Positions 11,777 to 21,906 of a stretch of 64,000 nt of DNA are shown here, in pieces; position 1 is the first letter of the stretch; each line of letters opens with the position of its first letter. The stretch comes from Klebsiella sp. RHBSTW-00484 (lineage in GTDB: Bacteria; Pseudomonadota; Gammaproteobacteria; Enterobacterales; Enterobacteriaceae): positions 1,798,001 through 1,862,000 of the forward strand of contig NZ_CP055481.1 in assembly GCF_013705725.1 (NCBI RefSeq). Reading direction: 5' to 3'. Both the position numbers and the translations under genes were made by a program. Below the pieces are notes generated by a model that did not search any database, had not been told where the DNA came from, and saw only the letters and a program-made list of their open reading frames with translations.

Positions 11777-12352
11777 ATGAAATCGCGACGTTTACTTCTC
11801 TGCGCATTACCGCTGGTCTTAACCGGTTGCTCAACAATGAGCGCGGTCAACTGGTCAGCGGCCTATCCGTGGAACTGGTTTGGTTCCTCAACGGAGGTTA
11901 CCGAGCAGGGCGTGGGCAACCTGACCGCCGCGACGCCGATGAGCGAGCAGGCCATTAGCGATGCGCTTGGCAGCAGCTATCGCCTGCGCAGCGGTATGAA
12001 AACCGCCAACGGCAACATCGTGCGCTATTTTGAAGCGTTAAAAGATGACAAGGTCGCGCTGACCATCAACGGCGAGAGCGGCACCATCAGCCGTATCGAC
12101 GTGCGTGATAGCGATATCGAAGCCGCCAGCGGCGTGAAAATAGGCACACCGTTTAGCGACATCTACAGTAAAGCTTTCGGCAACTGCCAGAAAGGCCATC
12201 ATGACAACGGCACGGTTGTGGAATGTAAAGCCGAAGGTAGCCAGCATATCAGCTATACCTTCACCGGCAACTGGAGCGGGCCTGAAGAGCTGATGCCTTC
12301 TGACGACACGCTGAAGAACTGGCCGGTGAGCGAGATTATCTGGCGTCGCTAA
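11777..12352 (+). CDS. yfeY: YfeY, outer-membrane lipoprotein (DUF1131)
   Basis: This is a 191-residue lipoprotein precursor. The signal MKSRRLLLCALPLVLTGC ends in the lipobox LTGC, so Cys18 would be lipidated. The rest is hydrophilic and matches the DUF1131 family member YfeY, which belongs to the sigma-E envelope-stress regulon in E. coli. A good ribosome site (AAGAAAGGACTGAGTC) precedes the ATG, and the gene lies 61 bases after yfeZ. Confidence 0.93.
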   Translation: MKSRRLLLCALPLVLTGCSTMSAVNWSAAYPWNWFGSSTEVTEQGVGNLTAATPMSEQAISDALGSSYRLRSGMKTANGNIVRYFEALKDDKVALTINGESGTISRIDVRDSDIEAASGVKIGTPFSDIYSKAFGNCQKGHHDNGTVVECKAEGSQHISYTFTGNWSGPEELMPSDDTLKNWPVSEIIWRR

Positions 12353-12380
12353 TTTGATCTGAAGTGATTCGACGTCCTGA

Positions 12381-13346
<966 letters not shown>

Positions 13347-13348
13347 AC

Positions 13349-13517
13349 TTTCCCCCTCACCCTAACCCTCTCCCCACAGGGGAGAGGGGATCGATCGGCG
13401 TTGCTGATGAGTACAGTTTCTCCTCGGCGCGACAGGCGGAACGATCGGCGTTGTTGGTGAGCTCGAGCGCCGACTGCCTTTCTCCCTCTCCCTCAGGGAG
13501 AAGGCCGGGGTGAGGGT
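13349..13517. repeat. Composite inverted repeat (CCCTCACCC-type element)
   Basis: Two inverted copies of a unit of about 37 bases bound the element. The left is CCCTCACCCTAACCCTCTCC and onward from 13352; the right, ending near 13517, is its approximate reverse complement and also contains a hairpin (CTCCCTCAGGGAG). Inside is a direct repeat, CGATCGGCGTTG at about 13391 and 13442, followed in both by a TGRTGAG-like tail. Such CCCTCACCC/GGGGAGAGG units are common dispersed repeats in Gram-negative genomes. The right unit forms the 3' end of the DUF559 gene. Confidence 0.75.
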
Positions 13518-13855
13518 ATCCGCGACTCAAGCGTTTCAAGTATCCTGTCCATCACCGCCTCCTCATGATGTTCAAACTCATTATTCCAGAAACGTAAAAC
13601 CTGCCATCCCTGACCCTGCAACCAACGGGTGCGACGGGCATCGTAAACACTCCTCTCATCGTGTTGCCCGCCATCCAGCTCAATCGCCAGCCGTACTGAG
13701 CAGCAGGCAAAATCGAGAATATAGGGGCCTACGGGATGCTGGCGGCGAAACTTATAGCGAGCAAAGCGACGGTCGCGGAGTAAATACCACAGTCGACGTT
13801 CCGCGGGCGTTAAGCTACGTCTGAGCTGGCGAGCTAATAATTGTCTATTGTTCAT
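13493..13855 (-). CDS. DUF559 family, Vsr-like PD-(D/E)XK nuclease-fold protein
   Basis: This is a 120-residue protein with the DUF559 pattern: basic N-terminus (LRRSLTPAERRLWYLLRDRR), FRRQHPVGPYILDFACC with Asp48, then LAIELDGGQH with Glu59 and Asp61, and VLRFWNNE near residue 90. These are the positions expected for a very-short-patch-repair-like nuclease fold, so metal-dependent DNA cleavage is plausible but unproven. The ATG at 13855 is chosen over one 60 bases upstream because it begins at the family N-terminus. The last ten residues (SRIPSPRPSP) are encoded by the flanking repeat. In E. coli other genes (ucpA, mur) occupy this place. Confidence 0.85.
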   Translation of the reverse strand: MNNRQLLARQLRRSLTPAERRLWYLLRDRRFARYKFRRQHPVGPYILDFACCSVRLAIELDGGQHDERSVYDARRTRWLQGQGWQVLRFWNNEFEHHEEAVMDRILETLESRIPSPRPSP

Positions 13856-13929
13856 GTTGGCACGGTACCTTGGTGCCAGCGGCTTGTCAGAGTGACATTC
13901 AGATTCTGGATGCACGATTCAGAAATACT

Positions 13930-14054
13930 TTCCCATGTCCTTATTCTCTTTTCGACTTCCAAATCGCCAAACGGTATATAAAACCGTTACTCCTTTCATC
14001 ACCGTTATAAATATGATGATCACCAGAAAGTCATCAAATTGATAAGGGTGCGCA
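13930..14054 (+). promoter_or_regulatory. cysP promoter region with probable CysB site
   Basis: The sequence upstream of cysP (AAACCGTTACTCCTTTCATC, then CCGTTATAAATATGATGATC) closely resembles the E. coli cysP control region, where CysB with N-acetylserine activates transcription. TATAAAT near 14004 is a plausible -10 element. GATAAGGGTG supplies the ribosome site. CysB binding is inferred from this resemblance. Confidence 0.55.
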
Positions 14055-15071
14055 ATGGCCGTTAAATCACTGAAAAAAGGATATCTGGCGCTGGCAGCTT
14101 CTGTGCTGTTGGTTGCGCAGGCACAGGCGACGGAACTGCTGAACAGTTCCTACGATGTTTCCCGCGAGCTGTTTGCCGCCCTTAACCCGCCGTTTGAACA
14201 GCAGTGGGCGAAAGATAACGCTGGCGATAAGCTGACGATTAAACAATCTCATGCCGGGTCATCAAAACAGGCGCTGGCGATTCTGCAAGGCCTGAAGGCC
14301 GACGTGGTGACCTATAACCAGGTGACCGACGTGCAGATCCTGCACGACAAAGGCAAGCTGATTCCGGCCGACTGGCAAAGCCGTTTGCCGAATAACAGCT
14401 CGCCGTTTTACTCCACCATGGGATTCCTGGTGCGCAAAGGCAATCCGAAAAATATTCACGACTGGAATGACCTGGTGCGCTCCGATGTGAAACTGATTTT
14501 CCCGAACCCGAAAACCTCAGGCAACGCGCGTTATACCTATTTAGCCGCGTGGGGCGCCGCGGACAAAGCTGACGGTGGCGATAAAGCCAAAACCGAGCAG
14601 TTTATGACCCAATTTCTGAAGAACGTCGAAGTGTTTGATACCGGTGGTCGCGGTGCTACTACCACCTTTGCGGAACGCGGGTTGGGTGATGTACTGATTA
14701 GTTTTGAATCGGAAGTAAATAACATCCGCAAACAGTACGAAGATCAGGGATTCGAGGTGGTTATTCCTAAAACCAATATCCTGGCTGAATTCCCTGTGGC
14801 CTGGGTGGATAAAAACGTCAAAGCCAACGGTACGGAAAAGGCGGCGAAGGCCTACCTGACCTGGCTCTACAGCCCACAAGCGCAGACAATTATCACCGAC
14901 TATTACTATCGCGTGAACAACCCGAAAGTGATGGATGGATTGAAAGATAAATTCCCGCAGACTGAACTGTTCCGCGTGGAAGACCAGTTTGGCTCCTGGC
15001 CGGAAGTGATGAAAACCCACTTTGTCAGCGGCGGTGAGCTGGACAAACTGCTGGCGGCGGGGCGTAAGTAA
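14055..15071 (+). CDS. cysP: CysP, periplasmic thiosulfate/sulfate-binding protein
   Basis: CysP is the periplasmic receptor that delivers thiosulfate (and sulfate) to the CysTWA ABC transporter. The precursor has 338 residues with a Sec signal peptide ([19 protein letters not shown]) cleaved near residue 25. The mature protein opens with [15 protein letters not shown], the sulfate-binding family start. [20 protein letters not shown] near residue 155 is a ligand-loop block. The stop TAA overlaps the cysT ATG by one base. Confidence 0.98.
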   Translation: MAVKSLKKGYLALAASVLLVAQAQATELLNSSYDVSRELFAALNPPFEQQWAKDNAGDKLTIKQSHAGSSKQALAILQGLKADVVTYNQVTDVQILHDKGKLIPADWQSRLPNNSSPFYSTMGFLVRKGNPKNIHDWNDLVRSDVKLIFPNPKTSGNARYTYLAAWGAADKADGGDKAKTEQFMTQFLKNVEVFDTGGRGATTTFAERGLGDVLISFESEVNNIRKQYEDQGFEVVIPKTNILAEFPVAWVDKNVKANGTEKAAKAYLTWLYSPQAQTIITDYYYRVNNPKVMDGLKDKFPQTELFRVEDQFGSWPEVMKTHFVSGGELDKLLAAGRK

Positions 15072-15904
15072 TGTTTGCTGTTGCATCAAAGCGCGTGCTG
15101 CCGGGCTTTACCCTGAGCCTCGGCACCAGCCTGCTGTTTGTTTGCTTGATTCTGCTGCTGCCGTTGAGCGCGCTGGTGATGCAGCTCTCTGAGATGACCT
15201 GGGCTCAGTACTGGGATGTGGTCACTAATCCTCAGGTGGTGGCGGCCTATAAAGTCACCCTGCTGTCGGCCTTCGTGGCGTCGATTTTCAACGGCGTATT
15301 CGGTTTGCTGATGGCATGGATCCTTACGCGCTATCGCTTTCCGGGACGTACGCTGCTAGATGCGCTGATGGATCTGCCGTTTGCCCTGCCGACGGCGGTA
15401 GCGGGCCTGACGCTGGCGTCGCTATTCTCGGTCAACGGTTTTTACGGCGAGTGGCTGGCGAAGTTTGATATCAAAGTGACCTATACCTGGCTGGGTATCG
15501 CAGTAGCGATGGCTTTTACCAGCATCCCGTTTGTGGTGCGTACGGTGCAGCCGGTGCTCGAAGAACTGGGTCCGGAGTATGAAGAAGCTGCGGAAACGCT
15601 GGGCGCGACGCGTCTGCAGAGCTTTCGCAAAGTGGTGTTGCCGGAGCTGTCTCCGGCGCTGCTGGCTGGGATTGCGTTGTCGTTTACCCGTAGCCTCGGC
15701 GAGTTCGGTGCGGTGATTTTTATCGCCGGTAACATCGCGTGGAAAACGGAAGTGACCTCGCTGATGATTTTCGTTCGTTTGCAGGAGTTTGATTACCCTG
15801 CCGCCAGCGCAATTGCTTCGGTGATCCTCGCGGCATCGTTACTGCTGCTGTTCTCAATTAACACCCTGCAAAGTCGCTTTGGTCGACGCGTGGTAGGTCA
15901 TTAA
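15071..15904 (+). CDS. cysT: CysT (CysU), sulfate/thiosulfate ABC permease
   Basis: This is the first of two inner-membrane permease subunits, 277 residues with about six membrane segments. The EAA motif that contacts the ATPase is visible around residues 175-195 (EEAAETLGATRLQSFRKVVL). It overlaps cysP and cysW by one base each (TAATG), indicating tight translational coupling in cysPTWA. No anomalies are seen. Confidence 0.98.
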   Translation: MFAVASKRVLPGFTLSLGTSLLFVCLILLLPLSALVMQLSEMTWAQYWDVVTNPQVVAAYKVTLLSAFVASIFNGVFGLLMAWILTRYRFPGRTLLDALMDLPFALPTAVAGLTLASLFSVNGFYGEWLAKFDIKVTYTWLGIAVAMAFTSIPFVVRTVQPVLEELGPEYEEAAETLGATRLQSFRKVVLPELSPALLAGIALSFTRSLGEFGAVIFIAGNIAWKTEVTSLMIFVRLQEFDYPAASAIASVILAASLLLLFSINTLQSRFGRRVVGH

Positions 15905-16779
15905 TGGCGATCGTTGCTCAATTGAAGCGTTATGACGCGCCCCGTATTAACTGGGGAAAATGGTTTCTGATTGGTACCGGGATGCTGGTTTCCGCCTTCA
16001 TTCTGATTGTGCCGATGGTCTATATCTTCGTGCAGGCGTTTAGCAAAGGCCTGATGCCGGTGCTGCAAAACCTTGCCGATCCGGACATGCTGCATGCTAT
16101 CTGGCTGACGGTGATGATTGCTTTGATTACCGTGCCGGTAAACCTGGTGTTCGGTGTGCTGCTTGCCTGGCTGGTGACGCGCTTTACTTTTCCCGGCCGC
16201 CAGCTGCTGCTGACGCTGCTGGATATTCCGTTTGCCGTCTCGCCGGTGGTGGCGGGGCTAGTTTATTTGCTGTTTTACGGTTCTAACGGCCCGCTGGGCG
16301 GTTGGCTCGATGAGCACAACCTGCAGATCATGTTCGCCTGGCCGGGTATGGTGCTGGCGACCATCTTTGTGACCTGCCCGTTTGTGGTTCGCGAGCTGGT
16401 GCCGGTGATGATGAGCCAGGGTAGCCATGAAGATGAGGCGGCGATTTTGCTCGGCGCTTCGGGCTGGCAGATGTTCCGTCGCGTTACCTTGCCAAACATC
16501 CGCTGGGCGCTGCTCTACGGCGTGGTGCTGACCAACGCCCGCGCCATCGGTGAATTCGGCGCCGTGTCGGTAGTTTCCGGCTCGATTCGCGGCGAAACTT
16601 TATCGCTGCCGCTGCAAATTGAATTACTGGAGCAGGATTACAACACCGTCGGTTCGTTTACCGCCGCCGCCCTGCTGACGTTAATGGCTATTTTGACCTT
16701 GTTTTTGAAGAGTATGGTGCAATGGCGTTTGGCCAATCAGGAAAAACGCGCGCAACTGGAGGGAAATCATGAGCATTGA
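15904..16779 (+). CDS. cysW: CysW, sulfate/thiosulfate ABC permease
   Basis: This is the second permease subunit, 291 residues with about six membrane segments. The EAA loop appears around residues 178-198 ([20 protein letters not shown]). The C-terminus is hydrophilic and basic ([17 protein letters not shown]). It overlaps cysT at its start and cysA at its end (11 bases), consistent with equal translation of the transporter parts. Confidence 0.98.
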   Translation: MAIVAQLKRYDAPRINWGKWFLIGTGMLVSAFILIVPMVYIFVQAFSKGLMPVLQNLADPDMLHAIWLTVMIALITVPVNLVFGVLLAWLVTRFTFPGRQLLLTLLDIPFAVSPVVAGLVYLLFYGSNGPLGGWLDEHNLQIMFAWPGMVLATIFVTCPFVVRELVPVMMSQGSHEDEAAILLGASGWQMFRRVTLPNIRWALLYGVVLTNARAIGEFGAVSVVSGSIRGETLSLPLQIELLEQDYNTVGSFTAAALLTLMAILTLFLKSMVQWRLANQEKRAQLEGNHEH

Positions 16780-17863
16780 GATTGCCAATATTAAGAAGTC
16801 TTTTGGTCGCACCCAGGTGCTGAATGATATCTCGCTGGATATCCCCTCCGGACAAATGGTTGCGCTGCTGGGGCCGTCCGGCTCCGGGAAAACTACGCTG
16901 CTGCGTATTATTGCCGGGCTGGAGAATCAGTCCAGCGGGCATATCCGTTTTCACGGCACCGACGTGAGCCGTGTGCATGCGCGCGATCGCAAAGTTGGAT
17001 TCGTGTTCCAGCACTACGCGCTGTTTCGCCATATGACGGTGTTCGACAACATCGCTTTTGGCCTGACGGTGCTGCCGCGTCGCGAACGTCCGAATGCTGC
17101 CGGTATTAAAGCGAAAGTGACCAAACTGCTGGAAATGGTGCAACTGGCGCATCTGGCCGATCGCTATCCGGCCCAGCTCTCCGGCGGGCAGAAGCAGCGC
17201 GTAGCTTTGGCTCGTGCGCTGGCGGTTGAACCGCAAATCCTGCTGCTGGATGAACCTTTCGGCGCGCTGGATGCTCAGGTGCGTAAAGAATTGCGGCGCT
17301 GGCTACGTCAGTTGCATGAAGAGCTGAAATTCACCAGCGTATTTGTAACGCACGATCAGGAAGAAGCCACTGAAGTGGCGGATCGCGTGGTAGTGATGAG
17401 CCAGGGCAATATCGAACAGGCCGATGCGCCTGACCTGGTGTGGCGTGAGCCTGCCACCCGCTTTGTGCTGGAGTTTATGGGCGAAGTTAACCGCCTGAAA
17501 GGCACCATTCGCGGCGGTCAGTTCCACGTCGGCGCGCATCGCTGGCCGTTGGGCTATACCCCGGCATACCAGGGGCCGGTCGATCTGTTCCTGCGTCCGT
17601 GGGAAGTGGATATCAGCCGTCGCACCAGCCTTGATTCGCCTCTGCCGGTACAGGTACTGGAAGCTAGCCCCAAAGGCCACTACACCCAATTAGTTGTTCA
17701 GCCCCTTGGGTGGTATGACGAACCGTTGACCGTGGTACTGCAGGGAGAAGACGCGCCGTATCGCGGGGAGCGCCTGTTTGTCGGCTTGCAAAATGCACGC
17801 CTGTACAACGGCAATGAACGCATCGAGCCGCGCGGGGAGCTTGCTCTGGCTGAATCGGCCTGA
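16769..17863 (+). CDS. cysA: CysA, sulfate/thiosulfate ABC transporter ATPase
   Basis: CysA is the ATP-hydrolysing subunit of the sulfate transporter. The 364-residue protein shows Walker A at about 34-44 (GPSGSGKTT), the signature [15 protein letters not shown] near 135, Walker [12 protein letters not shown] near 155 and the switch histidine in [10 protein letters not shown] near 190. A C-terminal regulatory (TOBE-like) domain follows residue 240. A stable hairpin at 17957-17980 lies downstream, before cysM. Confidence 0.98.
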   Translation: MSIEIANIKKSFGRTQVLNDISLDIPSGQMVALLGPSGSGKTTLLRIIAGLENQSSGHIRFHGTDVSRVHARDRKVGFVFQHYALFRHMTVFDNIAFGLTVLPRRERPNAAGIKAKVTKLLEMVQLAHLADRYPAQLSGGQKQRVALARALAVEPQILLLDEPFGALDAQVRKELRRWLRQLHEELKFTSVFVTHDQEEATEVADRVVVMSQGNIEQADAPDLVWREPATRFVLEFMGEVNRLKGTIRGGQFHVGAHRWPLGYTPAYQGPVDLFLRPWEVDISRRTSLDSPLPVQVLEASPKGHYTQLVVQPLGWYDEPLTVVLQGEDAPYRGERLFVGLQNARLYNGNERIEPRGELALAESA

Positions 17864-17912
17864 TAGCTTAATCCGCAAGTTTATCGCCGTTTTCGCAACG
17901 GCAGGATTTGGT

Positions 17913-17948
17913 AGCCCGGGTTAGACGCAATGCGTCGCCATCCGGGGT
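17913..17948. repeat. REP-like palindrome between cysA and cysM
   Basis: The stretch AGCCCGGGTTAGACGCAATG, continuing CGTCGCCATCCGGGG, is a GC-rich imperfect palindrome of the enteric REP type. It sits immediately upstream of the terminator-like hairpin at 17957. Confidence 0.6.
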
Positions 17949-17956
17949 CGTTTGCA

Positions 17957-17985
17957 GGCCGGGTAAACTCTCACCCGGCCTTTTT
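17957..17985 (+). terminator. Rho-independent terminator-like hairpin after cysA
   Basis: A perfect 8-bp stem GGCCGGGT / ACCCGGCC with an 8-base loop is followed directly by TTTTT. It ends only about 15 bases before the cysM start, so it would limit read-through from cysPTWA into cysM. Confidence 0.8.
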
Positions 17986-17999
17986 ATTGGGCAAAAACC

Positions 18000-18911
18000 G
18001 TGAATACATTAGAACAAACAATTGGCAATACGCCTCTGGTGAAATTACAACGCCTTGCGCCTGACAACGGCAGCGAAATCTGGGTCAAGCTGGAAGGGAA
18101 CAACCCTGCGGGGTCGGTGAAAGATCGCGCGGCGCTGTCGATGATTGTTGAAGCCGAAAAGCGCGGCGAGATTAAGCCCGGCGATGTGCTGATTGAAGCG
18201 ACCAGCGGCAATACCGGCATCGCGCTGGCAATGATTGCTGCGCTCAAAGGCTATCAGATGAAGCTGCTGATGCCGGATAATATGAGTCAGGAGCGTCGTG
18301 CCGCTATGCGCGCCTACGGTGCCGAGCTGATTCTGGTCACCAAAGAGCAGGGGATGGAAGGTGCGCGCGATCTGGCGCTGGAGATGGCCCAGCGCGGCGA
18401 AGGTAAGCTTTTGGATCAGTTCAATAATCCGGATAACCCTTATGCGCACTACACCACCACCGGGCCGGAGATCTGGCAGCAGACTGATGGACGAATCACC
18501 CATTTTGTCTCCAGTATGGGCACGACCGGGACCATTACCGGCGTTTCACGCTTTCTGCGCGAGCAAGATAAAGCGGTGAGCATTGTCGGGCTGCAGCCAG
18601 AAGAGGGGAGCAGTATTCCGGGGATTCGCCGCTGGCCAGCCGAATATATGCCGGGCATTTTTAACGCACAGCTGGTGGATGAAGTTCTGGATATTCATCA
18701 GCAGGATGCGGAAAACATCATGCGAATGCTGGCGGTGCGGGAAGGTATTTTCTGCGGCGTCAGTTCCGGCGGCGCGGTGGCGGGCGCATTACGTATCGCC
18801 CGTGAAAACCCCGGCTCGGTGGTGGTGGCGATCGTCTGCGATCGCGGCGATCGCTACCTCTCTACCGGGGTCTTTGGCGAAGAGCACTTTGCCCAGGGCG
18901 CGGGGATTTAA
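18000..18911 (+). CDS. cysM: CysM, O-acetylserine sulfhydrylase B
   Basis: CysM is a PLP enzyme that makes cysteine from O-acetylserine with sulfide, or S-sulfocysteine with thiosulfate, so it fits behind the thiosulfate transporter. It is 303 residues, the standard length. The PLP lysine is Lys41 in NPAGSVKDRAA; the phosphate loop [11 protein letters not shown] lies near 70 and GVSSGGAVAGAL near 255. The start is a GTG without an obvious Shine-Dalgarno, chosen because it yields the family N-terminus (TLEQTIGNTPLVKLQ). Confidence 0.97.
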   Translation: MNTLEQTIGNTPLVKLQRLAPDNGSEIWVKLEGNNPAGSVKDRAALSMIVEAEKRGEIKPGDVLIEATSGNTGIALAMIAALKGYQMKLLMPDNMSQERRAAMRAYGAELILVTKEQGMEGARDLALEMAQRGEGKLLDQFNNPDNPYAHYTTTGPEIWQQTDGRITHFVSSMGTTGTITGVSRFLREQDKAVSIVGLQPEEGSSIPGIRRWPAEYMPGIFNAQLVDEVLDIHQQDAENIMRMLAVREGIFCGVSSGGAVAGALRIARENPGSVVVAIVCDRGDRYLSTGVFGEEHFAQGAGI

Positions 18912-19315
18912 ACCTCGGGAGCGTCGAGCAGGTCGGTACCGTAGGAGTTATCTACGGAACATAGCCAGCGCTCACCCTGCTGGCGAAAGACATAGGTTGC
19001 GCGCCGCGTGACCTGTGTCGTGCCGCCTTCCGCAGTCGGGATATCCAGCCGGGTTTCCATAATCACCAGCGCATTGCCGCCGCCTTCAATAATCTCCATC
19101 TTCCCCTGCGTCACCACCAGCCGGTGCTGAAAATAATCGGCGATGGCGATAAACGCTTTGCGGATATTTTCTTTGCCCCTGACCACCATTCCTGGCTTAA
19201 CCACCAGCGCGGCGTCTTCGGCGTAATACTCCATCAGGCTGGCGTAATCCTCCTGCGAGATGGCGCGATCGCAGGCTTCAATGGCGGCTTTTAACTGCGG
19301 GTTAGGATTGTGCAT
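18908..19315 (-). CDS. SnoaL/NTF2-like protein (DUF4440 type)
   Basis: This is a 135-residue protein with the NTF2-like fold pattern: an N-terminal helix (LKAAIEACDRAISQEDYASL), the strand YYAEDAALVVKPGMVVRGKE, and a repeated beta-sheet end with RATYVFRQQGERWLCSVDNS. Families of this kind include many ketosteroid-isomerase-like proteins of unknown role. It overlaps the end of cysM by four bases in convergent orientation. It follows yfeK by 22 bases and may be co-transcribed with it. The substrate is unknown. Confidence 0.85.
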   Translation of the reverse strand: MHNPNPQLKAAIEACDRAISQEDYASLMEYYAEDAALVVKPGMVVRGKENIRKAFIAIADYFQHRLVVTQGKMEIIEGGGNALVIMETRLDIPTAEGGTTQVTRRATYVFRQQGERWLCSVDNSYGTDLLDAPEV

Positions 19316-19337
19316 CTCTGATGGCCCTTTTTGTGAG

Positions 19338-19712
19338 CTATTGATTTTCCGCCGTGACCGTTTTATCCGTCTCAGCGATCAGGGTGTGCAGGTACGGCTG
19401 CGCGTTTTCGTCGCTTTTTCCAGGGATCCTGACGATATAGGGCTTACCGGTAATAGACGACGATGATGCTACCTTATCAATAAATTGCTCGGCGGTATCG
19501 ATGCGGTTACGGGTATTACCAAGTTTTAACCGCAGATGTGACACTGCTTCCTCGCAGGTATGGGCATCGCCATTGCGTACGAAGATCAGATCCTTTTTTT
19601 GCCCCAGGGCGTCGAGCATCGCGTTAATGCGCTCTTCTTGATAAGCGTTGAGTTTGGCAAAGGCGGGAAGTGTAAGAAATAATGCCATCACCGCGCAGAG
19701 AATGTTCTTCAT
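19338..19712 (-). CDS. yfeK: YfeK, secreted protein of unknown function (DUF5329)
   Basis: This is a 124-residue protein with an N-terminal signal peptide ([19 protein letters not shown], cleavage near residue 19). The mature part is helical and charged and matches YfeK, for example [16 protein letters not shown] and [21 protein letters not shown] periplasmic location is inferred. It is preceded by a ribosome site (GGAAGGGACTCAAG on the minus strand). The function is not known. Confidence 0.88.
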   Translation of the reverse strand: MKNILCAVMALFLTLPAFAKLNAYQEERINAMLDALGQKKDLIFVRNGDAHTCEEAVSHLRLKLGNTRNRIDTAEQFIDKVASSSSITGKPYIVRIPGKSDENAQPYLHTLIAETDKTVTAENQ

Positions 19713-19803
19713 CTTGAGTCCCTTCCATAGTGGTTTGTTCGCGATAAAGTTTACTCTTTCCGCAGTGAGGGGATTTAGCTTTAAGAAAAACGCTCGCTTT
19801 TGG

Positions 19804-20511
19804 TTAATTCATCGTCAGTTTGTCGAGAAACGTCCACAGTTTCTGATTCATCTCACGGTAGTCCCAGCCGCGCATTTCTTGTTCGCTGCGGATGAAACGT
19901 CTGCCTCTGGCGGCGCTGAGCTCTGGCTGCGAATGAGCAATCAGCAGCTCAATGACCTCAGCATCAAATTCCATATGGCATTGGAAACCATATACCCGGT
20001 CGCGATATTTCACTATCTGCCGCGGGCAGCCTTCGCTGGAGGCCATCACTTCCGCTTCCGGGGTCAGTCCCGGCATGTCGTTATGCCAGTGGCCAACCAC
20101 CAGTGAAGGGCCAAAGTGTGAGAGTTTGCTATCCTGCAGACCCGCAGTGGTTAGCGTTATCGGATAATGACCAACCTCTTTTTCCGGGCTTTGCATCACC
20201 GGCGCGCCCAGCGCTTCGCCAATCAGCTGCGAGCCGAGGCAAATGCCAATGACCGTTCGCCCGGCAGCAATCGCTTGGGCGATTAAGCGCTGCTCGGCGT
20301 GGGTATCAAAATAAGGGCATTCAGATAGCGTCGTGCACGGCGATTGCGGGCCGCCCAGCACAACCAGCATATCAAAGTCATCCGCATTTTCTGGCAGTGC
20401 ATCACCCGCGTAAACGCGTGACCAACTGGTAGCGTAACCGCGCGCCTGCGCCCAATGCAGATACGCTCCCGGCGCTTCAAAGACTTCATGGACAATAAAG
20501 TGGATCTGCAT
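19804..20511 (-). CDS. Class I glutamine amidotransferase-like protein
   Basis: This is a 235-residue protein with the complete class I amidotransferase triad: nucleophile Cys91 in [14 protein letters not shown], and His and Glu in the C-terminal GFQCHMEFD. It resembles stand-alone GuaA-type amidotransferase domains without a synthetase partner, so its acceptor substrate is unknown. The ATG at 20511 has a good ribosome site (CAGGAG); an upstream in-frame start at 20550 would overlap ptsJ and is less likely. It lies 14 bases after ptsJ and is probably in the same transcript. Confidence 0.85.
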   Translation of the reverse strand: MQIHFIVHEVFEAPGAYLHWAQARGYATSWSRVYAGDALPENADDFDMLVVLGGPQSPCTTLSECPYFDTHAEQRLIAQAIAAGRTVIGICLGSQLIGEALGAPVMQSPEKEVGHYPITLTTAGLQDSKLSHFGPSLVVGHWHNDMPGLTPEAEVMASSEGCPRQIVKYRDRVYGFQCHMEFDAEVIELLIAHSQPELSAARGRRFIRSEQEMRGWDYREMNQKLWTFLDKLTMN

Positions 20512-20525
20512 AGCGTTAACTCCTG

Positions 20526-21824
20526 TCAATGTTGTTGTAATACCTGGCATAAATCATCGGCGAGTTTATTGATTTCATCATCGTTCAGCGTGGCGAGCGA
20601 AAGGCGGAGTCCGTGCGACAGTGCGCCAACACCGAACGTTTCTCCTTCGCGAACCAGCCAACCCGCGTGCGCCAGACGTAGGGCAATCGGCTGGCTGGGT
20701 TTCTCCAGGGGAAGCCAAAAGTTAAGACCGTCTCCAGGCGTAAAATGGGTGAGTCCACGCTGAGAGAGCGCGGTGACCAGTTTTTCATGTTGTTGGCGAT
20801 AGTGGCGTTGGCTCTGCGTTAAAGATGCCATAAAGGCGCTATCATTCAGGCAGGCCAGCACCAGATCCTGCAGCAGATGGCTGACCCATTGGCTGCCGGA
20901 GTTCAGGCGTAGACGCAGCGCCGCCGATGTGTCTGGATCGCTGGCGACAATGGCCAGGCGCATATCCGGTCCCAGCGTTTTTGACAGCGACCGTACCAGC
21001 GCCCAGCGCTGAGTTTCAGCGGCCAGTGGGGAGTACCAAAGCGTCGCGGACAGCAGCGCAAAATGATCATCGACAATCACCAGAACCAGCGGGTAGCGGG
21101 CAAGTATTTCACGTATCGCCCGGGCGCGTGTTTCGCTGAGGCTACAGCCAGTGGGGTTGTGCGCGCGGGGGGTAATAATGACCGCCCGCGCGCCGTTGCG
21201 TAGCGCCTCTTCGAGCGCTGCGGGCTGCATCCCTTCACTATCCACCGGCACTGGCGAAGGGTTAAAACCGGCATAGCGCAGCATGTTGATACTGCTGAGA
21301 AAGCAGGGGTCTTCGATAGCTACGCTATCGCCGGGCAACAGCAGGGCGCAAAGCAGACGCTCAAGCGCATCGATAGCGCCGCTGGCCAGGTTAATCTCGG
21401 CGTCTATGCCCAAGTCTTTATTAACCCAGGTGTGGGCCCAGGTGGCAAGCTGCGGTTCAACTGCCGCATCGCCGTACAGACGTGGGGTGACTGCGATAGC
21501 GCTGAAATAGCGTTTAATGTCGGCCAGACGATTAGGGTCAGGATTGCCGCTGGAAATATCCTTCAACGGCGAAGAGGGATCGCCCCCTTCAAGCTCGGGG
21601 AGAGTATTGTGTGTCTTGATGACCGTACCATTACGCCCCTGGCTGATGGCTAATCCGGAGGTGACTAACCGCTTATAGGCTGAAGCGACGGTGTTGCGGT
21701 TAACCGAGAGATTGGTAGCCAGTTCGCGAACCGGTGGCAGAACATCGCCTGGTTTTAATACGCCGCTTTGTACCAGATGACGGACGTTATCGAAGATCTC
21801 ACTAGCGGTTTTTCCGACAAACAT
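20526..21824 (-). CDS. ptsJ: PtsJ, MocR-type PLP-binding transcription regulator
   Basis: PtsJ is a MocR/GntR-family regulator. It has an N-terminal winged helix (about residues 1-75, including RELATNLSVNRNTVASAYKR) joined to a class I aminotransferase-like domain. The PLP-lysine region is visible near residue 280 (WALVRSLSKTLGPDMRLAIV), and ITPRAHNPTGCSLSE lies near 212. In Salmonella PtsJ controls pdxK and responds to PLP; the divergent pdxK here supports the same role. It is 432 residues and complete. Confidence 0.93.
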   Translation of the reverse strand: MFVGKTASEIFDNVRHLVQSGVLKPGDVLPPVRELATNLSVNRNTVASAYKRLVTSGLAISQGRNGTVIKTHNTLPELEGGDPSSPLKDISSGNPDPNRLADIKRYFSAIAVTPRLYGDAAVEPQLATWAHTWVNKDLGIDAEINLASGAIDALERLLCALLLPGDSVAIEDPCFLSSINMLRYAGFNPSPVPVDSEGMQPAALEEALRNGARAVIITPRAHNPTGCSLSETRARAIREILARYPLVLVIVDDHFALLSATLWYSPLAAETQRWALVRSLSKTLGPDMRLAIVASDPDTSAALRLRLNSGSQWVSHLLQDLVLACLNDSAFMASLTQSQRHYRQQHEKLVTALSQRGLTHFTPGDGLNFWLPLEKPSQPIALRLAHAGWLVREGETFGVGALSHGLRLSLATLNDDEINKLADDLCQVLQQH

Positions 21825-21906
21825 TATTGACCTATGACAAAATGAATTTTAGCATAGGACGAATGATAATCAGAGTATGACCCGCTGTCCAGCGGGAGGA
21901 GAAAGG
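21825..21906. promoter_or_regulatory. ptsJ / pdxK divergent control region
   Basis: The 82-base gap between divergent genes contains an inverted pair CCTATG (21831-21836) and CATAGG (21853-21858). A direct repeat TATGAC occurs at 21833 and 21875. MocR regulators commonly bind direct repeats, so these are candidate PtsJ sites; this is inference. GGGAGGAGAAAGG ends just before the pdxK ATG and fixes that start. Confidence 0.5.

Noticed and set aside
13510..13824. A 104-codon plus-strand frame opposite the DUF559 gene
   Set aside because: The minus strand carries the conserved DUF559 pattern, so the plus-strand frame is a shadow.
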